Assembly: GCA_018001935.1 (NCBI GenBank)
Contig: JAGNHB010000060.1
Span: 1 to 36,061, forward strand
DNA length: 36,061 bases
Reading direction: 5' to 3'
From: Acidobacteriota bacterium
GTDB taxonomy: Bacteria > Acidobacteriota > JAAYUB01
Part shown: positions 1-8,565 of the stretch, piece by piece
How positions within the stretch are numbered: position 1 is the first letter of the stretch
Layout of the letters: each line of letters starts with the position of its first letter
The notes under the pieces: model-generated
The model's database searches: none
What the model was told of the DNA's origin: nothing
The model's input: only the letters and a program-made list of their open reading frames with translations
Program-made: the position numbers and the translations under genes

Positions 1-33
1 CACCCTGTCCACCACGCCTTTTCTTGAAAAAGC

Positions 34-69
34 ATAACCCCCTGTTAAAGAAGGGGGTTATATTTTTTT
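34..69. terminator. Bidirectional Rho-independent terminator
   Basis: A perfect 9-bp stem (ATAACCCCC, 34-42, with GGGGGTTAT, 53-61) encloses a 10-nt loop and is followed on the + strand by a T run at 63-69. On the other strand the stem is followed by CTTTTT, so it could stop transcripts from both sides. It probably ends a gene lying left of the window. Confidence 0.8.
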
Positions 70-521
70 GTGCGGCGACGTGTTTCGGGGCGCCGCTTTG
101 GATTGCACCACCGGGGGTCATCTTGCCCCACCCCGGCACAGGGGCGTGCGGCGGCCCGTCTTGACGCCATCGCCGGAAGTCCTTTTCTCTCAAAGGGACA
201 CGGAGGCACGGGGAAAGGCAATACGTCTTTGATAGAATCAACAATTCTCAGGATTCTTCTCCGTGCCTCTGTGAGATCACAATCAGGCTTTTTGTGAGAT
301 CACAATCAGGCTTTTTGCGGGAGCATCAATCTTCGACTGCACAGGGGCAGTCGGGGACGCGCGGCCAGGCCGCGGAGGTTTGGGGGGAGAATGCGGATGC
401 TCATCCAAGTCAGTGCAGCGACGCGTGCCGCCGCACGCCATCGGTTTGATCCGCTTCATTCCGGAGCCGATGGGGTCTCCCGATTCTCCGGCCGCTTCCC
501 GCTGCCGCCCCCAGGGGATCC
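70..521. other. Gene-free stretch with repeat element
   Basis: No convincing coding sequence was found. The stretch holds the inverted-repeat element at 161-329. At 87-100 it has the word GGGGCGCCGCTTTG, which recurs at 7469-7482 beside the second copy of that element. The rest, up to the stop codon of the PLP enzyme at 522, shows nothing recognisable. Confidence 0.6.
161..329. repeat. Composite inverted-repeat element, copy A
   Basis: The outer arms are 161-182 and 309-329, the right one reading CTTTTTGCGGGAGCATCAA; they pair at about 13 of 21 positions. Inside is a second inverted repeat made of the words CACGGAGGCACGG (about 200-212) and CCGTGCCTCTGTGAGA (261-276). A 23-bp unit is duplicated exactly in tandem at 271-293 and 294-316, just before the right arm. 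The arm resembles those at 7297-7461 and 13262-13412. No open frame lies inside. Confidence 0.55.
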
Positions 522-2114
522 TCAGCGGGAGAACACCTCTTCGTAGGTGTCCCGCTTCCGCATCACCGTCAGTTTGCCGTCGCTTTCCACCAGGACCCGG
601 GCCGGGCGGGGGAAGGAGTTCGGGTTGGACGCGAAGAACTGGGCGTCGTAGGAGCCGGTGTCGCGGATGAGGACCACGTCGCCCCGGACCGGTTTCCGCT
701 GGAGTGACACCTTGTACTTGGCCAGCATGTCGCCGGAGAAGCAGAGGTTTCCCCCCACGAAGGCCTCGAAGGGCTCTGGGTCCCTGCGCTCCGGGTCGCT
801 GGCGATCTCCCAGTGGTGGACCGGGATGTAGACCAGGGCGGTCCCGAAACTGGTCACGCCCATCTCCAGGGTCAACAGGTTGTGCCCTCCCCCGACCTTC
901 CGGACGTGGGCCACCCGGGCCAGTGTGACAGCCGAGTCCCCCACGACGCTCCGGCCGGGCTCGATCACGAAGGCGGGTTCCCCCAGGGCCTTCAGGGCGT
1001 CCACGGTGCCCGCGCTCTCCCCCCGGACCGCGACCTTGCCCCTGAGAATGGCTTCCACCATCTTTTCCTTGGGATAGGGGCTGAAGAATTTCTCGTCGTT
1101 CCAGTTCGAGGAGTTCACCCCGCCGTCGGGACCGATGTCCAGGCCTCCCGTACGGTTGTTCCACAGGAAGAGGCGGCTCGGGTCCCCCTTCCGCGCGGCG
1201 AGATAGCCTTCCCGGGTCCGCTCCATGAACCGGTCCCACTCCTCCCTGTCCACATAGGAGATGGGAAAGCCTCCGCCGATGTTGATGATCTCGCAGTTCC
1301 GCCCGGTCCCTTTCAGGAGGTGCCCCAGTTCGATCAGCTTGCCCAGGACGGCCAGGTAAGGCTCCAGGTCGGCGATCTGGGAGCCGATGTGGGTGTGGAA
1401 GCCCAGGAGGCGGACGTGGGGGTGGCTGTCCAGCGTCTGCAGGAAGGCGGGGACTTCGTCCAGGCTGGTCCCGAACTTGGTCCACTTTCCGGCGGTGAAG
1501 ACGGCCTCGGCGGTGACGCGGCCCAGTTCGAACCCGCTGACCCTCAGGACGACCCGGGGGCTCTTCCCCATCCTTTTCGCCACCCCGGAGACGAGTTGGA
1601 ACTCCTCGAGGCTGTCGGCCACGATCAGCATGTCCGTCCGGATGGCCTGCTCGATGAGGAAGTCCTCCTTGCAGTTGCCGTTGAGGTCGAGCTGCTTCGG
1701 GTCCGCCCCGGCCTCCAGCGCACACCGGGTCTCGAAGTAGGACGCCACGTCGATCCCGGCGCCCTCGCGGAGGACGACCCGGAAGACCGCCGGGTGGGTG
1801 CAGGCCTTCGCCGCGAAGCGGATGTGCCCCTTCGGGTAAAGCTGATGGAACACCTGTTTGAACGCCTTCACGTTCCGTTCGATGACGGGAGCGACGTAGA
1901 CGTGCAGGGGGAGTTTGTACTTTTCGATCCACCACGAGAGCGCGTGATCGGCGATTAAGGTTTCCCTGCCCGGGGGTTTCACGACGTCCTCCTCCTTCTG
2001 GCCCGTATCCCGTCGAGCGGGACGGACCGGGTCGTCCGTCCCGGCCCCGAGGAGCACCGAGGCGCCCATCCCGGCGGCGCCGTACCGGATGAAGTCCCGC
2101 CGGTCGATGTTCAC
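522..2114 (-). CDS. Tat-signal LysA-like PLP enzyme (fold-type III decarboxylase)
   Basis: This 530-residue protein has the alanine-racemase/ornithine-DAP-decarboxylase fold. Visible motifs are the PLP lysine in AAKAC (K103), GFHTHIGSQ (238-246), the phosphate-binding GGG (280-282), EPGRS (385-389) and the C-terminal CFSGD (458-462), where diaminopimelate decarboxylases usually have CESGD. About 50 extra residues lie between GGG and EPGR. The N-terminus carries DRRDFIR and a hydrophobic stretch, as in a twin-arginine signal, which is unusual for this normally cytoplasmic family. The GTG start follows the FecR-like gene's stop by 4 nt, so the two are probably cotranscribed. The substrate is unknown; an amino-acid decarboxylase or racemase role is possible, and housekeeping LysA seems unlikely given the export signal. 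Confidence 0.8.
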   Translation of the reverse strand: MNIDRRDFIRYGAAGMGASVLLGAGTDDPVRPARRDTGQKEEDVVKPPGRETLIADHALSWWIEKYKLPLHVYVAPVIERNVKAFKQVFHQLYPKGHIRFAAKACTHPAVFRVVLREGAGIDVASYFETRCALEAGADPKQLDLNGNCKEDFLIEQAIRTDMLIVADSLEEFQLVSGVAKRMGKSPRVVLRVSGFELGRVTAEAVFTAGKWTKFGTSLDEVPAFLQTLDSHPHVRLLGFHTHIGSQIADLEPYLAVLGKLIELGHLLKGTGRNCEIINIGGGFPISYVDREEWDRFMERTREGYLAARKGDPSRLFLWNNRTGGLDIGPDGGVNSSNWNDEKFFSPYPKEKMVEAILRGKVAVRGESAGTVDALKALGEPAFVIEPGRSVVGDSAVTLARVAHVRKVGGGHNLLTLEMGVTSFGTALVYIPVHHWEIASDPERRDPEPFEAFVGGNLCFSGDMLAKYKVSLQRKPVRGDVVLIRDTGSYDAQFFASNPNSFPRPARVLVESDGKLTVMRKRDTYEEVFSR

Positions 2115-2118
2115 GTCC

Positions 2119-3138
2119 CTACTCGCTCACGGCCGGCGGCCGGGGCTTGGCCTCGATGGTGATGATTTCCTCCAGGAGCTGGTTGGACGTGTCCCGCTGG
2201 CCCGATTCCCGGTACGCCAGGGCGAGGAAGCGCAGGATGAAGATGTTGCCCGGCAGCTCGCGCCGAAGGGACTCGCCGACCTGGATCGCCTCGGGGTACA
2301 GTTTCAACTCGGCCAGCAGGAAGAAGTACTCCAGCACGGCCGGGTCGGCCTTCCGGCCGGCGTTCCGGGCCGCCTCGGCCGCTCGTCGGGCCTGGAGGAC
2401 CTGCCCGGCCTCGTGGCGCGGGAGGACCCGGAACCGGGCGGTGAAGGAGGCCGAGGGGTCTTCCAGGCCGCTGGCGGCGGCCGGGTGAAGCCTCACGGTG
2501 TAGGCCCGGCCCGGCTCCAGTTCCGGCGCACCCAGGTGTTCGGCCGACAGGCGGTCGCCCCGGACCTCCCGGGACGCCAGCTGTTTCCCGGCCGCGTCCA
2601 TCAGGGTGAGCCGGAGCGCATCCTCGGCGCTCCGCCCCGTCCACCGGAACTCCGGCCGGGGCTCCAGGGTGGCCCCGTTGGGCGGCGGGGCCAGGAAGCC
2701 CCGGTAGGGGCGGTCTCCCCGGAGCACCTCGCCGGCCACCCGTTTCGAGGTGATGCGCGGGTTTGGCGGCAGGCCCACGGCGACCTTGCCGCCTCCGGAC
2801 GCCGTGACGGTCCCGGTCAGGCGCTCCACCGCCTTCTCCCTCAGCCGGGCGCTCGATTTCGGGCCGAGGGTGTACTCCCGCCCGTCGGGGAAGAACAGCA
2901 GGGTGAGCTGGCCGTCGGGCCCCGTGGAGACCACCTCGTCACGGTCCAGGAGGGCCATCGGTTCGAGTTTGCGGGCCCCGTCGCCGGCCTTCGCCGTCAC
3001 AGCGCCCTCGCAGCCCACGACCAGGGCGGCGGCGGGGGGTTCGGCGGCCGACGGGAACACGGGCTGGAGCAGAAAGAACAGGAGGCCGGCGTGCAGGAGC
3101 ACGGGCAGGTGACGCGTCCGGTGGGTCTGGTTGTGCAT
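2119..3138 (-). CDS. Secreted FecR-like domain protein with C-terminal helical repeats
   Basis: This 339-residue protein has a clear N-terminal signal peptide (hydrophobic LPVLLHAGLLFFLLQPVF, cleavage near SAA). Residues of about 38-100 resemble the FecR-type beta domain: a 'gcegaVtak' opening, then 'DEVVSTGPDGQLTLLFFPDG'. A middle section has the look of a carbohydrate-binding or FN3-like sandwich. The last 110 residues look like TPR helices (AVLEYFFLLAELKLYPEAIQ and following). GAGGGTGA precedes the ATG by about 6 nt. It is the first gene of the pair with the PLP enzyme and is divergent from the CHAT gene. FecR-like proteins beside CHAT/TPR proteins are a recurrent pairing in environmental bacteria. 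The function is unknown; a periplasmic sensing or scaffold role is inference. Confidence 0.7.
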   Translation of the reverse strand: MHNQTHRTRHLPVLLHAGLLFFLLQPVFPSAAEPPAAALVVGCEGAVTAKAGDGARKLEPMALLDRDEVVSTGPDGQLTLLFFPDGREYTLGPKSSARLREKAVERLTGTVTASGGGKVAVGLPPNPRITSKRVAGEVLRGDRPYRGFLAPPPNGATLEPRPEFRWTGRSAEDALRLTLMDAAGKQLASREVRGDRLSAEHLGAPELEPGRAYTVRLHPAAASGLEDPSASFTARFRVLPRHEAGQVLQARRAAEAARNAGRKADPAVLEYFFLLAELKLYPEAIQVGESLRRELPGNIFILRFLALAYRESGQRDTSNQLLEEIITIEAKPRPPAVSE

Positions 3139-3473
3139 GGGATCACCCTCGAGGAAAGTGTTGATCAGCGCTGTTGACGTATCGCGCAGGCGGACTCCGT
3201 GCCGCAGGATTCAGTCTCGCTCGATACGATCGGGGCAAAGGAGCAACCCGGCCGAAAAGTACAACGGCCCAAGCGGGGTGTCAAGCCCAATATGGGTTGT
3301 TTCATGTTGCAGTTGAGCGGCCGCGTGGTGTAAGTTGCTTCGCGGGGGGCCCAGGGAATCGCGCGAGAGGAGTGCCCGGCGCCACCGGGCGACGGGCCGG
3401 CGAACCGTGCCCCTTGCCTGCCCGTCGGCCGGCGGCGGGGGCGGGATCTGAGCACAGCGGACGGGGGAATCAC
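3139..3473. other. Divergent intergenic region, FecR-like/CHAT
   Basis: This 335-bp stretch separates two divergent start codons and should hold both promoters. The only + strand candidate is weak: TTGCAG (3307-3312), 16 bp, TGTAAG (3329-3334). No convincing minus-strand pair was seen. A frame open upstream of the CHAT start lacks a ribosome-binding site and reads like noncoding GC-rich sequence. Confidence 0.4.
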
Positions 3474-6400
3474 ATGCAGATCGGCGATCGGATCGGATGG
3501 TTGGCGCTCCTGGGGGCCCTCCTGGCCGGGAACGGTGCGGTGGCCGCGGGGGAAGGACCGCGGGCGCCCCTCGTCCTGTCGTCCCTCCCCGTGGTGGACT
3601 CGGTCACAGCGGACGGCCTCGCCGCCCGGGCGGGGGTCCGGCCCGGCGACCGGGTCGTCGGTGTCAACGACCGGTCACCGGTCCCGCTGGAGGCGTTCCT
3701 GGCCTATCGCTTCGACTGGGAGAAAGGCCGGGACACGGCCCTGACCCTGAAGCGCGGAGAGGAAACCCTCCAGGCCCGGGTGCCCCAGGGCGACTGGGGG
3801 TGCGAGTTCCGGGCCGATTTTTCCGAAGAGGCTCTCCCGCGGTTCGTCAAGGCCCGTGAGGCGCTCCGGAAGAAGGAGACCCGGGAGGAAGGCCGGAAAG
3901 CCTGGGAGGCGCTGGCGGAAGAAGCCCGGCAGGACGGGTTCCCCGAGACGGCCCTCTGGCTGGGGACCGAGTTGGGGAAAGCCCATTTCTACGCCCGCCG
4001 CTGGGCGGAAGCGGAGATGGTCCTGGGGCGATGGGGACAGGAAGCGCCCGGAAAGAGCTACTGGGCTTTCATCGCCACGCTCTTCCTCGGCCGCTCCCTC
4101 CAGGGGGACGGCGACCTCGACGGCGCCGCCCGGGCCTACGCCCGGGCCGGGGACCTGTTGCCGGACGCGGGGTTCGAACCCCGCCAAGCCCTGCTGCTGA
4201 CCCGGGTCTTCCAGTTCGAGTACGACCGTGGCCGGCTCCCCGAGGCCCGCCAGGCCATCGAGAAAGCCCTGGCCATCCGGCAGCGCCTGACCCCGGACAA
4301 CCTCCAGATGGGCGAATGCCTGCAGAACCTCGGCATGGTCAGCTACGCCCAGGGGAACCTGGCCGAGGCGAAGGCGTTCTTCCTCAAGTCACTGGCCATC
4401 AAGGAGCGCCTCGCACCCGACAGCCGGATCCTGGCCATGAACCTCAACAACCTGGCGGCGGTGGCCTATGACCAGGGCGACCCCGCCACGGCGCGGGAGT
4501 ACTTCCAGAGGGCGTTGTCCATCCAGGAACGCCTGTCGCCGGGCAGCCTCCTGGTGGCCAGTTGCCTCGACAACCTGGCCATCCTGGACACGGCCCTGGG
4601 CGACCTGACCACGGCCCGGGAACGCTTCGAAAAGTCCCTGGCCATCCGCGAGCGCGTGGCCCCGGACAGTGCCGACGTGGCCCACGCCCTCTCCAACTTC
4701 GCCGGGCTGCTGGTGGACCTGGGGGACCTTCCCCTGGCGAAGGCGTATTACCGGAAAGCCCTGGCTATCCGGGAGCGCCTGTCGCCGGACAGCCTCGACG
4801 TGGCCCACTGCCTCGCCGCCATGAGCAACGCGTACCGGAAGCAGGGCGACCTGAAGACGGCGCGGGAGTGCTGCACCCGGGCGTTGGCCATCCAGGAGCG
4901 GCTGGCCCCGAAGAGCCTGGCGGTGGCCGGCTGCCTCATCGACCTGAGCAGCGTGGCAAAGGAGCAGGGAGACCTCGCCGTCGCGAGCGCACTCCTGGCC
5001 CGGGCCCTGGCCGTCCAGGAGAGCGTGGCGCCGGACGGCCCCGCGGTGGCCGTCACGCTAGACAGCCTGGGAAACGTTGTGCGGGCACAGGGAGACCTGG
5101 CCATGGCGCGGGAGTACTACCTCAAGGCCCTGGCCATCCGGGAACGCCTGGCACCCAACGGCCTCGAGGCCGCCTACGTCCTGAACAACCTGGGCGCCCT
5201 GGCCTTCGAGCGCGGGGACCTGGCGGCCGCCCGGGAGTTCCACCTGAAGGCGCTGGCCATGAAGGAACGCCTGGTGCCCGAGACGCTGGACATGGCCGAA
5301 TCCCTCAACGACCTGGCGGACCTGGCGGCCGCACAGGGGGACCCGGCCTCCGCCGGGGACCTTTATCGCAAGGCGCTGGCCCTCAAGGAACGCCACGCGC
5401 CGGACAGCCTCGACATGGCCCTCACCCTCGACGGGTTGGGGCAGGTGTTGCGGAGCCAGGGCGACCTCGGCGCCGCGCGGGAGACCCTTCACCGGGCCGT
5501 CACCCTCCAGGAGCGCCTGGCGCCGGGCAGCCGCGATCTCGCCGACAGCCTTCGGAGCCTGGCGCGGGTGGAAAGGGCCGCGGGGTCCCTTTCCCTCGCG
5601 GCCGACCTGATGGCCCGGGCCGTGGACACCCTGGAAGCCCAGCGCTCCCGGGTGGGCGGCGCCTCGGCGAAGACCGCCTTTTCCGCCGTCACCGGGGATT
5701 TCTACACGGACCTGATCGCGGCCCGCCTGGACACGAAGCAGCCCCGGCTTGCCCTGGAAACCCTCGAGCGCTCCCGGGCCCGGACCCTGCTGGAGATGGT
5801 TTCCTCGCGGTACGTCGATCTCGGGGGGGAAATCCCGGCGGCGCTTCTGGAGCGGCAGCGGGAGATGGCGGGACGGCGACGGTTCCTGTCCGAGAAACTC
5901 GGCCAGGCCGGGGCGAAGACGGACCCCCGGGAGATCGAGGCCTGGCGGGCGGAGCTGCTCATGCTCCCGCAGATGGAGGACGCCCTGGCCGAGGAGATCC
6001 GCAAGGCTTCCCCGCGCCTGGCGGCCCTGCAGTACCCGAAACCGCTGGACTATGCCGGCATGCGGGAGGCCCTGGAGCCCGGCATGCTCCTGGTGGCTTA
6101 TGCCGTGGGGGAGACGGAGAGCTACCTCTTCACGCTGCGGAGACCCCGGGGGAAGGCGTCGGGCGACGAATTGCGGGTCGTCCGGCTGAAGGCGGGGCGG
6201 CAGGAACTGGCGAACCGGGTCATGGTCTACCGGGAGGCGGTGAGCCAGCCGGATACGGACATCGAGGAATGCCGGGCGGCGTCCCGGGAGCTGTTTTCCC
6301 TCCTGCTGGGGCCCGTCGCCCGGGAGGTCGCCGGCTGCGAGCGAATCCTCCTGCTGCCGGACGGCCCGCTCCACCTCCTGCCCTTCGCCGCCCTGGTCCC

Positions 6401-7223
6401 CGGAGCGCCCGCGGGCCGGGGGAAGGCCCGCCTGGACCCGAGCCAGCCGCTGGGCCTCCAGCGCCCCCTTTCCGTCCAGGCGTCCCTGACCGTCTACGCC
6501 GGGTTGAAACCCGGCCCCGGTCCCGTCGCGATCGGGCTGAACTGGACCGGGATCGGCGACCCGGTCTACCCGGGCACGGAAAAACCCGGTGACGTCCCGG
6601 ACGAAGTGGCCCGGCTGAAGACCCGGGGCTTTCACCTGGGCCCCCTCCCCGGGACGCGGCGGGAGATCGAGGGCATCGCCCGCCTGTTCGGCGAACGGGC
6701 CCAGGTCCGCCTGGGGCCCGATGCGACGAGGGAGAGCGTCCTGAAGCTCTCCCGCTCGACCCGGCTCGTCCACTTCGCCTGCCACGGCCTGATGGACCCG
6801 GACTTCCCCATGAACTCGGCCCTGGCCCTGAGCCCGGCCCCGGCAGAGGGCCCGGGAAAGGACGAGAGCGGCAAGACCGACCTTCTCCAGGCCTGGGAGA
6901 TCATCCAGGACCTTCGGCTCGACAGCGACTGCGTGGTGCTGTCCGCCTGCGAGACGGGGGTGGGGAAGGTCTTCGGGGGGGAAGGCATCCTGGGGCTGAC
7001 GCGGGCGTTCCTCTACGCCGGCGCCCGGAGCGTCGTCGTGACCCTGTGGCCGATCTCGGACGAATCCACCGCCCGCTTCATGCACGCCTTCTACCGGGAG
7101 ATCCTGGCCGGCGTACCCCGGGACCAGGCGCTCCGGCGCGCCCAGGCGAACCTGGCCCGGCAGCCCGGCTTCGCCCACCCCTTTCACTGGGCGGCCTTCG
7201 TCCTGGTGGGGGCCGGGAAGTAG
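3474..7223 (+). CDS. Secreted PDZ-TPR-CHAT protease
   Basis: This 1249-residue protein starts at the ATG preceded by ACGGGGG, followed by a signal peptide (WLALLGALLAGNGAVAAG). A PDZ-like module spans about 35-100 (GLAARAGVRPGDRVVGVND). Eleven tandem 42-residue TPRs of kinesin-light-chain type fill about 265-726. The C-terminal third is a CHAT caspase-like domain with the histidine in HFACHG (H1104) and the cysteine in SACETG (C1159), so the dyad is intact. CHAT domains are clan CD peptidases; those with TPRs are often triggered by a partner. The divergent neighbour encodes a FecR-like secreted protein, a candidate partner. The signal peptide implies action outside the cytoplasm, unlike Craspase-type TPR-CHAT. 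The substrate is unknown. Confidence 0.88.
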   Translation: MQIGDRIGWLALLGALLAGNGAVAAGEGPRAPLVLSSLPVVDSVTADGLAARAGVRPGDRVVGVNDRSPVPLEAFLAYRFDWEKGRDTALTLKRGEETLQARVPQGDWGCEFRADFSEEALPRFVKAREALRKKETREEGRKAWEALAEEARQDGFPETALWLGTELGKAHFYARRWAEAEMVLGRWGQEAPGKSYWAFIATLFLGRSLQGDGDLDGAARAYARAGDLLPDAGFEPRQALLLTRVFQFEYDRGRLPEARQAIEKALAIRQRLTPDNLQMGECLQNLGMVSYAQGNLAEAKAFFLKSLAIKERLAPDSRILAMNLNNLAAVAYDQGDPATAREYFQRALSIQERLSPGSLLVASCLDNLAILDTALGDLTTARERFEKSLAIRERVAPDSADVAHALSNFAGLLVDLGDLPLAKAYYRKALAIRERLSPDSLDVAHCLAAMSNAYRKQGDLKTARECCTRALAIQERLAPKSLAVAGCLIDLSSVAKEQGDLAVASALLARALAVQESVAPDGPAVAVTLDSLGNVVRAQGDLAMAREYYLKALAIRERLAPNGLEAAYVLNNLGALAFERGDLAAAREFHLKALAMKERLVPETLDMAESLNDLADLAAAQGDPASAGDLYRKALALKERHAPDSLDMALTLDGLGQVLRSQGDLGAARETLHRAVTLQERLAPGSRDLADSLRSLARVERAAGSLSLAADLMARAVDTLEAQRSRVGGASAKTAFSAVTGDFYTDLIAARLDTKQPRLALETLERSRARTLLEMVSSRYVDLGGEIPAALLERQREMAGRRRFLSEKLGQAGAKTDPREIEAWRAELLMLPQMEDALAEEIRKASPRLAALQYPKPLDYAGMREALEPGMLLVAYAVGETESYLFTLRRPRGKASGDELRVVRLKAGRQELANRVMVYREAVSQPDTDIEECRAASRELFSLLLGPVAREVAGCERILLLPDGPLHLLPFAALVPGAPAGRGKARLDPSQPLGLQRPLSVQASLTVYAGLKPGPGPVAIGLNWTGIGDPVYPGTEKPGDVPDEVARLKTRGFHLGPLPGTRREIEGIARLFGERAQVRLGPDATRESVLKLSRSTRLVHFACHGLMDPDFPMNSALALSPAPAEGPGKDESGKTDLLQAWEIIQDLRLDSDCVVLSACETGVGKVFGGEGILGLTRAFLYAGARSVVVTLWPISDESTARFMHAFYREILAGVPRDQALRRAQANLARQPGFAHPFHWAAFVLVGAGK
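4266..5651 (+). repeat. Eleven in-frame 126-bp TPR-coding repeats
   Basis: Within the CHAT gene a 42-codon unit recurs eleven times without gaps. The protein consensus is close to LAIRERLAPDS, then LNNLG, then QGDLAxAREYYxKA. The helix-A start LAIxER and the turn QGDL are nearly invariant. Such regular arrays often expand and contract by recombination, so copy number may differ between strains. Confidence 0.9.
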
Positions 7224-7296
7224 TTAAAGCGGACGCCGACACGTGCAAGGACCGGAACATCGTCGTGAGTGGGCCAATCCCGTGCGGCGCGCAGCT

Positions 7297-7461
7297 CTGA
7301 TGACCCCGCAAAAAGTCGCGAAAGGGAGATTTCCCGCGAATAAAACGAATGGACGCGAAATTATAACACGAATAATATCTATCAGTTTTTGATTTCAGAT
7401 TTCTGATTCGCGTTCATTCGCGTGATTCGCGGGCAAAAAAGACTATTTGCGGGGGCGTCAG
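7297..7461. repeat. Composite inverted-repeat element, copy B
   Basis: The outer arms are 7297-7317 and 7441-7461 and pair at 18 of 21 positions (core CCCCGCAAA). Nested inside is a second 27-bp arm pair, 7333-7359 with 7407-7433, matching at 23 of 27 positions and built from the words CGCGAAT and ACGCGAA. The 9-mer CAGCTCTGA occurs at 7292-7300 and again at 7459-7467, at both borders, as a target duplication would. The element begins about 75 bp after the CHAT stop. There is no coding content. Confidence 0.65.
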
Positions 7462-7587
7462 CTCTGACGGGGCGCCGCTTTGAACGCGCCGCGCAGGCTT
7501 CCGGAGCGGCGCGGGGCTGCGGTGCGTCCGTCTGGTGACCTTGCTCCCCGGGAGGGTGATGCGGCCCCCCTCCGACGGCGCTCCGGC

Positions 7588-7789
7588 GGCCTGCGCGCCT
7601 TGCTCCTGGGGCTTGTTGAAAAGCGGCGCTCCGTCAGACCTCCGCGCCGCGCTCCCCAGGACATTCCCACCGTCACTCCGGTGGCCTGCGCGCCTTGCTC
7701 CTGGGGCTTGTTGAAAAGCGGCGCTCCGTCAGACCTCCGCGCCGCGCTCCCCAGGACATTCCCACCGTCACTCCGGTGGCCTGCGCGCC
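7588..7789. repeat. 95-bp tandem duplication
   Basis: A 95-bp unit begins at 7588 with GGCCTGCGCGCC and repeats at 7683 almost unchanged. A third partial copy starts at 7778 and diverges after about 12 bp. Each unit contains, on the minus strand, ACGGAGCGCCGCTTTT, close to the GGGGCGCCGCTTTG word found at 87 and 7469. Frames run open through it on both strands but have no start signal or recognisable protein. Confidence 0.85.
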
Positions 7790-7848
7790 GCACTCCCCAC
7801 CGGTCCATTCCGATTGAACTGACGGGGTTCGGGGAGCGATCTGGGGAT

Positions 7849-8007
7849 AGGATTCTACACAGATTGAACCCCTGGCGGGGTGAGGACACGGCGGGCACGA
7901 CCTCTGCGGGGCGAGGCAACGGGGTACACGACCCTGGCGCGGTGAAGATACGAAAGGCCACGATCCGCACGGGGCAAAAGGGTGGCGGGCATGATTCAGG
8001 TTCCGGG
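7849..8007. repeat. Degenerate ~31-bp tandem tract
   Basis: Five adjoining units of 31-33 bp can be aligned, with boundaries near 7849-7880, 7881-7911, 7912-7942, 7943-7974 and 7975-8007. Each has a purine-rich start (TGAGGA/CGAGGC/TGAAGA), a central CACGA or equivalent, and a G-rich end (GGCGGGG, TGCGGGG, GGCGCGG, GCACGGGG). There are no spacers. Similar GC-rich words continue to about 8120. No gene was recognised in 7224-8121 outside the repeats. Confidence 0.6.
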
Positions 8008-8121
8008 CGCTCGCGTCGCCGCCCCCGTAACGCGGCAGGGGGGGAGCCAACGCACCCTGGCAGGGTGCGGGGAAGGCCGGGCCCGACACCCCGGCGAACA
8101 CCACGGGCCCGGCCGGGGGTG

Positions 8122-8565
8122 CTATTTCTCGGCCCCCTTCAGCCGGTTGAAGTTTTTCTCGTAGATGCCCAATCGCGGGTCGTTCCGCTCCCGCGCCTTG
8201 AGAACGGCTTTCTCGTAACTGGCGAGAGCCTCCTCCTTCCGGTTGTCGCGCTCCAGCGCCTCACCGAGGCTGTCGTAAGCGTTCGGATCGTCGGGGAAGA
8301 GGCGGGCATTGGCCTTGAAGACATTGATGGCCTCCGCCGGGCGACGGTGCTGGAGCAGATCGTACCCGAGGCGGTTGAGCAGGGCGGGGGAGTCGAGGCC
8401 GTGGTCTTTCCGGAGCGTCTCCGCCGGCTGCGTTTCCAGTGCCCCGAGGTCGCCCGACAGGACTTTCATCTGGAGGGAGAGGGCTCTCAGCGGCATCGAC
8501 CGGGTGATCTTCCGGACGACATCCGTGTACTCGGCGTTGTGGCTGATGATGGCGTCGCTCACCAT
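8122..8565 (-). pseudogene. TPR C-terminal fragment, probably a truncated gene
   Basis: The 147-residue frame contains two TPR-like units: LLNRLGYDLLQHRRPAEAINVFKAN, then a second reading NAYDSLGEALE with helices either side. It ends IYEKNFNRLK. This pattern (ALNxLGYxLL..., then ANxYDSLGEAL..., then LAIYxxNxxR) is common as the C-terminal tail of bacterial esterases and serine hydrolases. The catalytic domain that should precede it is absent. The upstream 205 bp holds only a short unrelated frame (8559-8774), and the ATG has no good ribosome-binding site. The flanking repeats fit a decayed locus. A small free-standing TPR protein cannot be excluded. Confidence 0.5.

Noticed and set aside
5058..7187. 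Long antisense open frame (709 codons) opposite the CHAT gene, and similar ones at 283-1935, 4562-6592, 11336-13147, 13398-15737, 20724-22745, 20819-23626, 28370-30040 and 32479-35082
   Set aside because: High GC leaves few stop codons in other frames. These translations are rich in Arg, Pro and Gly without domains, and all lie over recognisable genes.
7849..8007. CRISPR array
   Set aside because: Units are contiguous and degenerate, with no spacers of constant length and no cas genes nearby.
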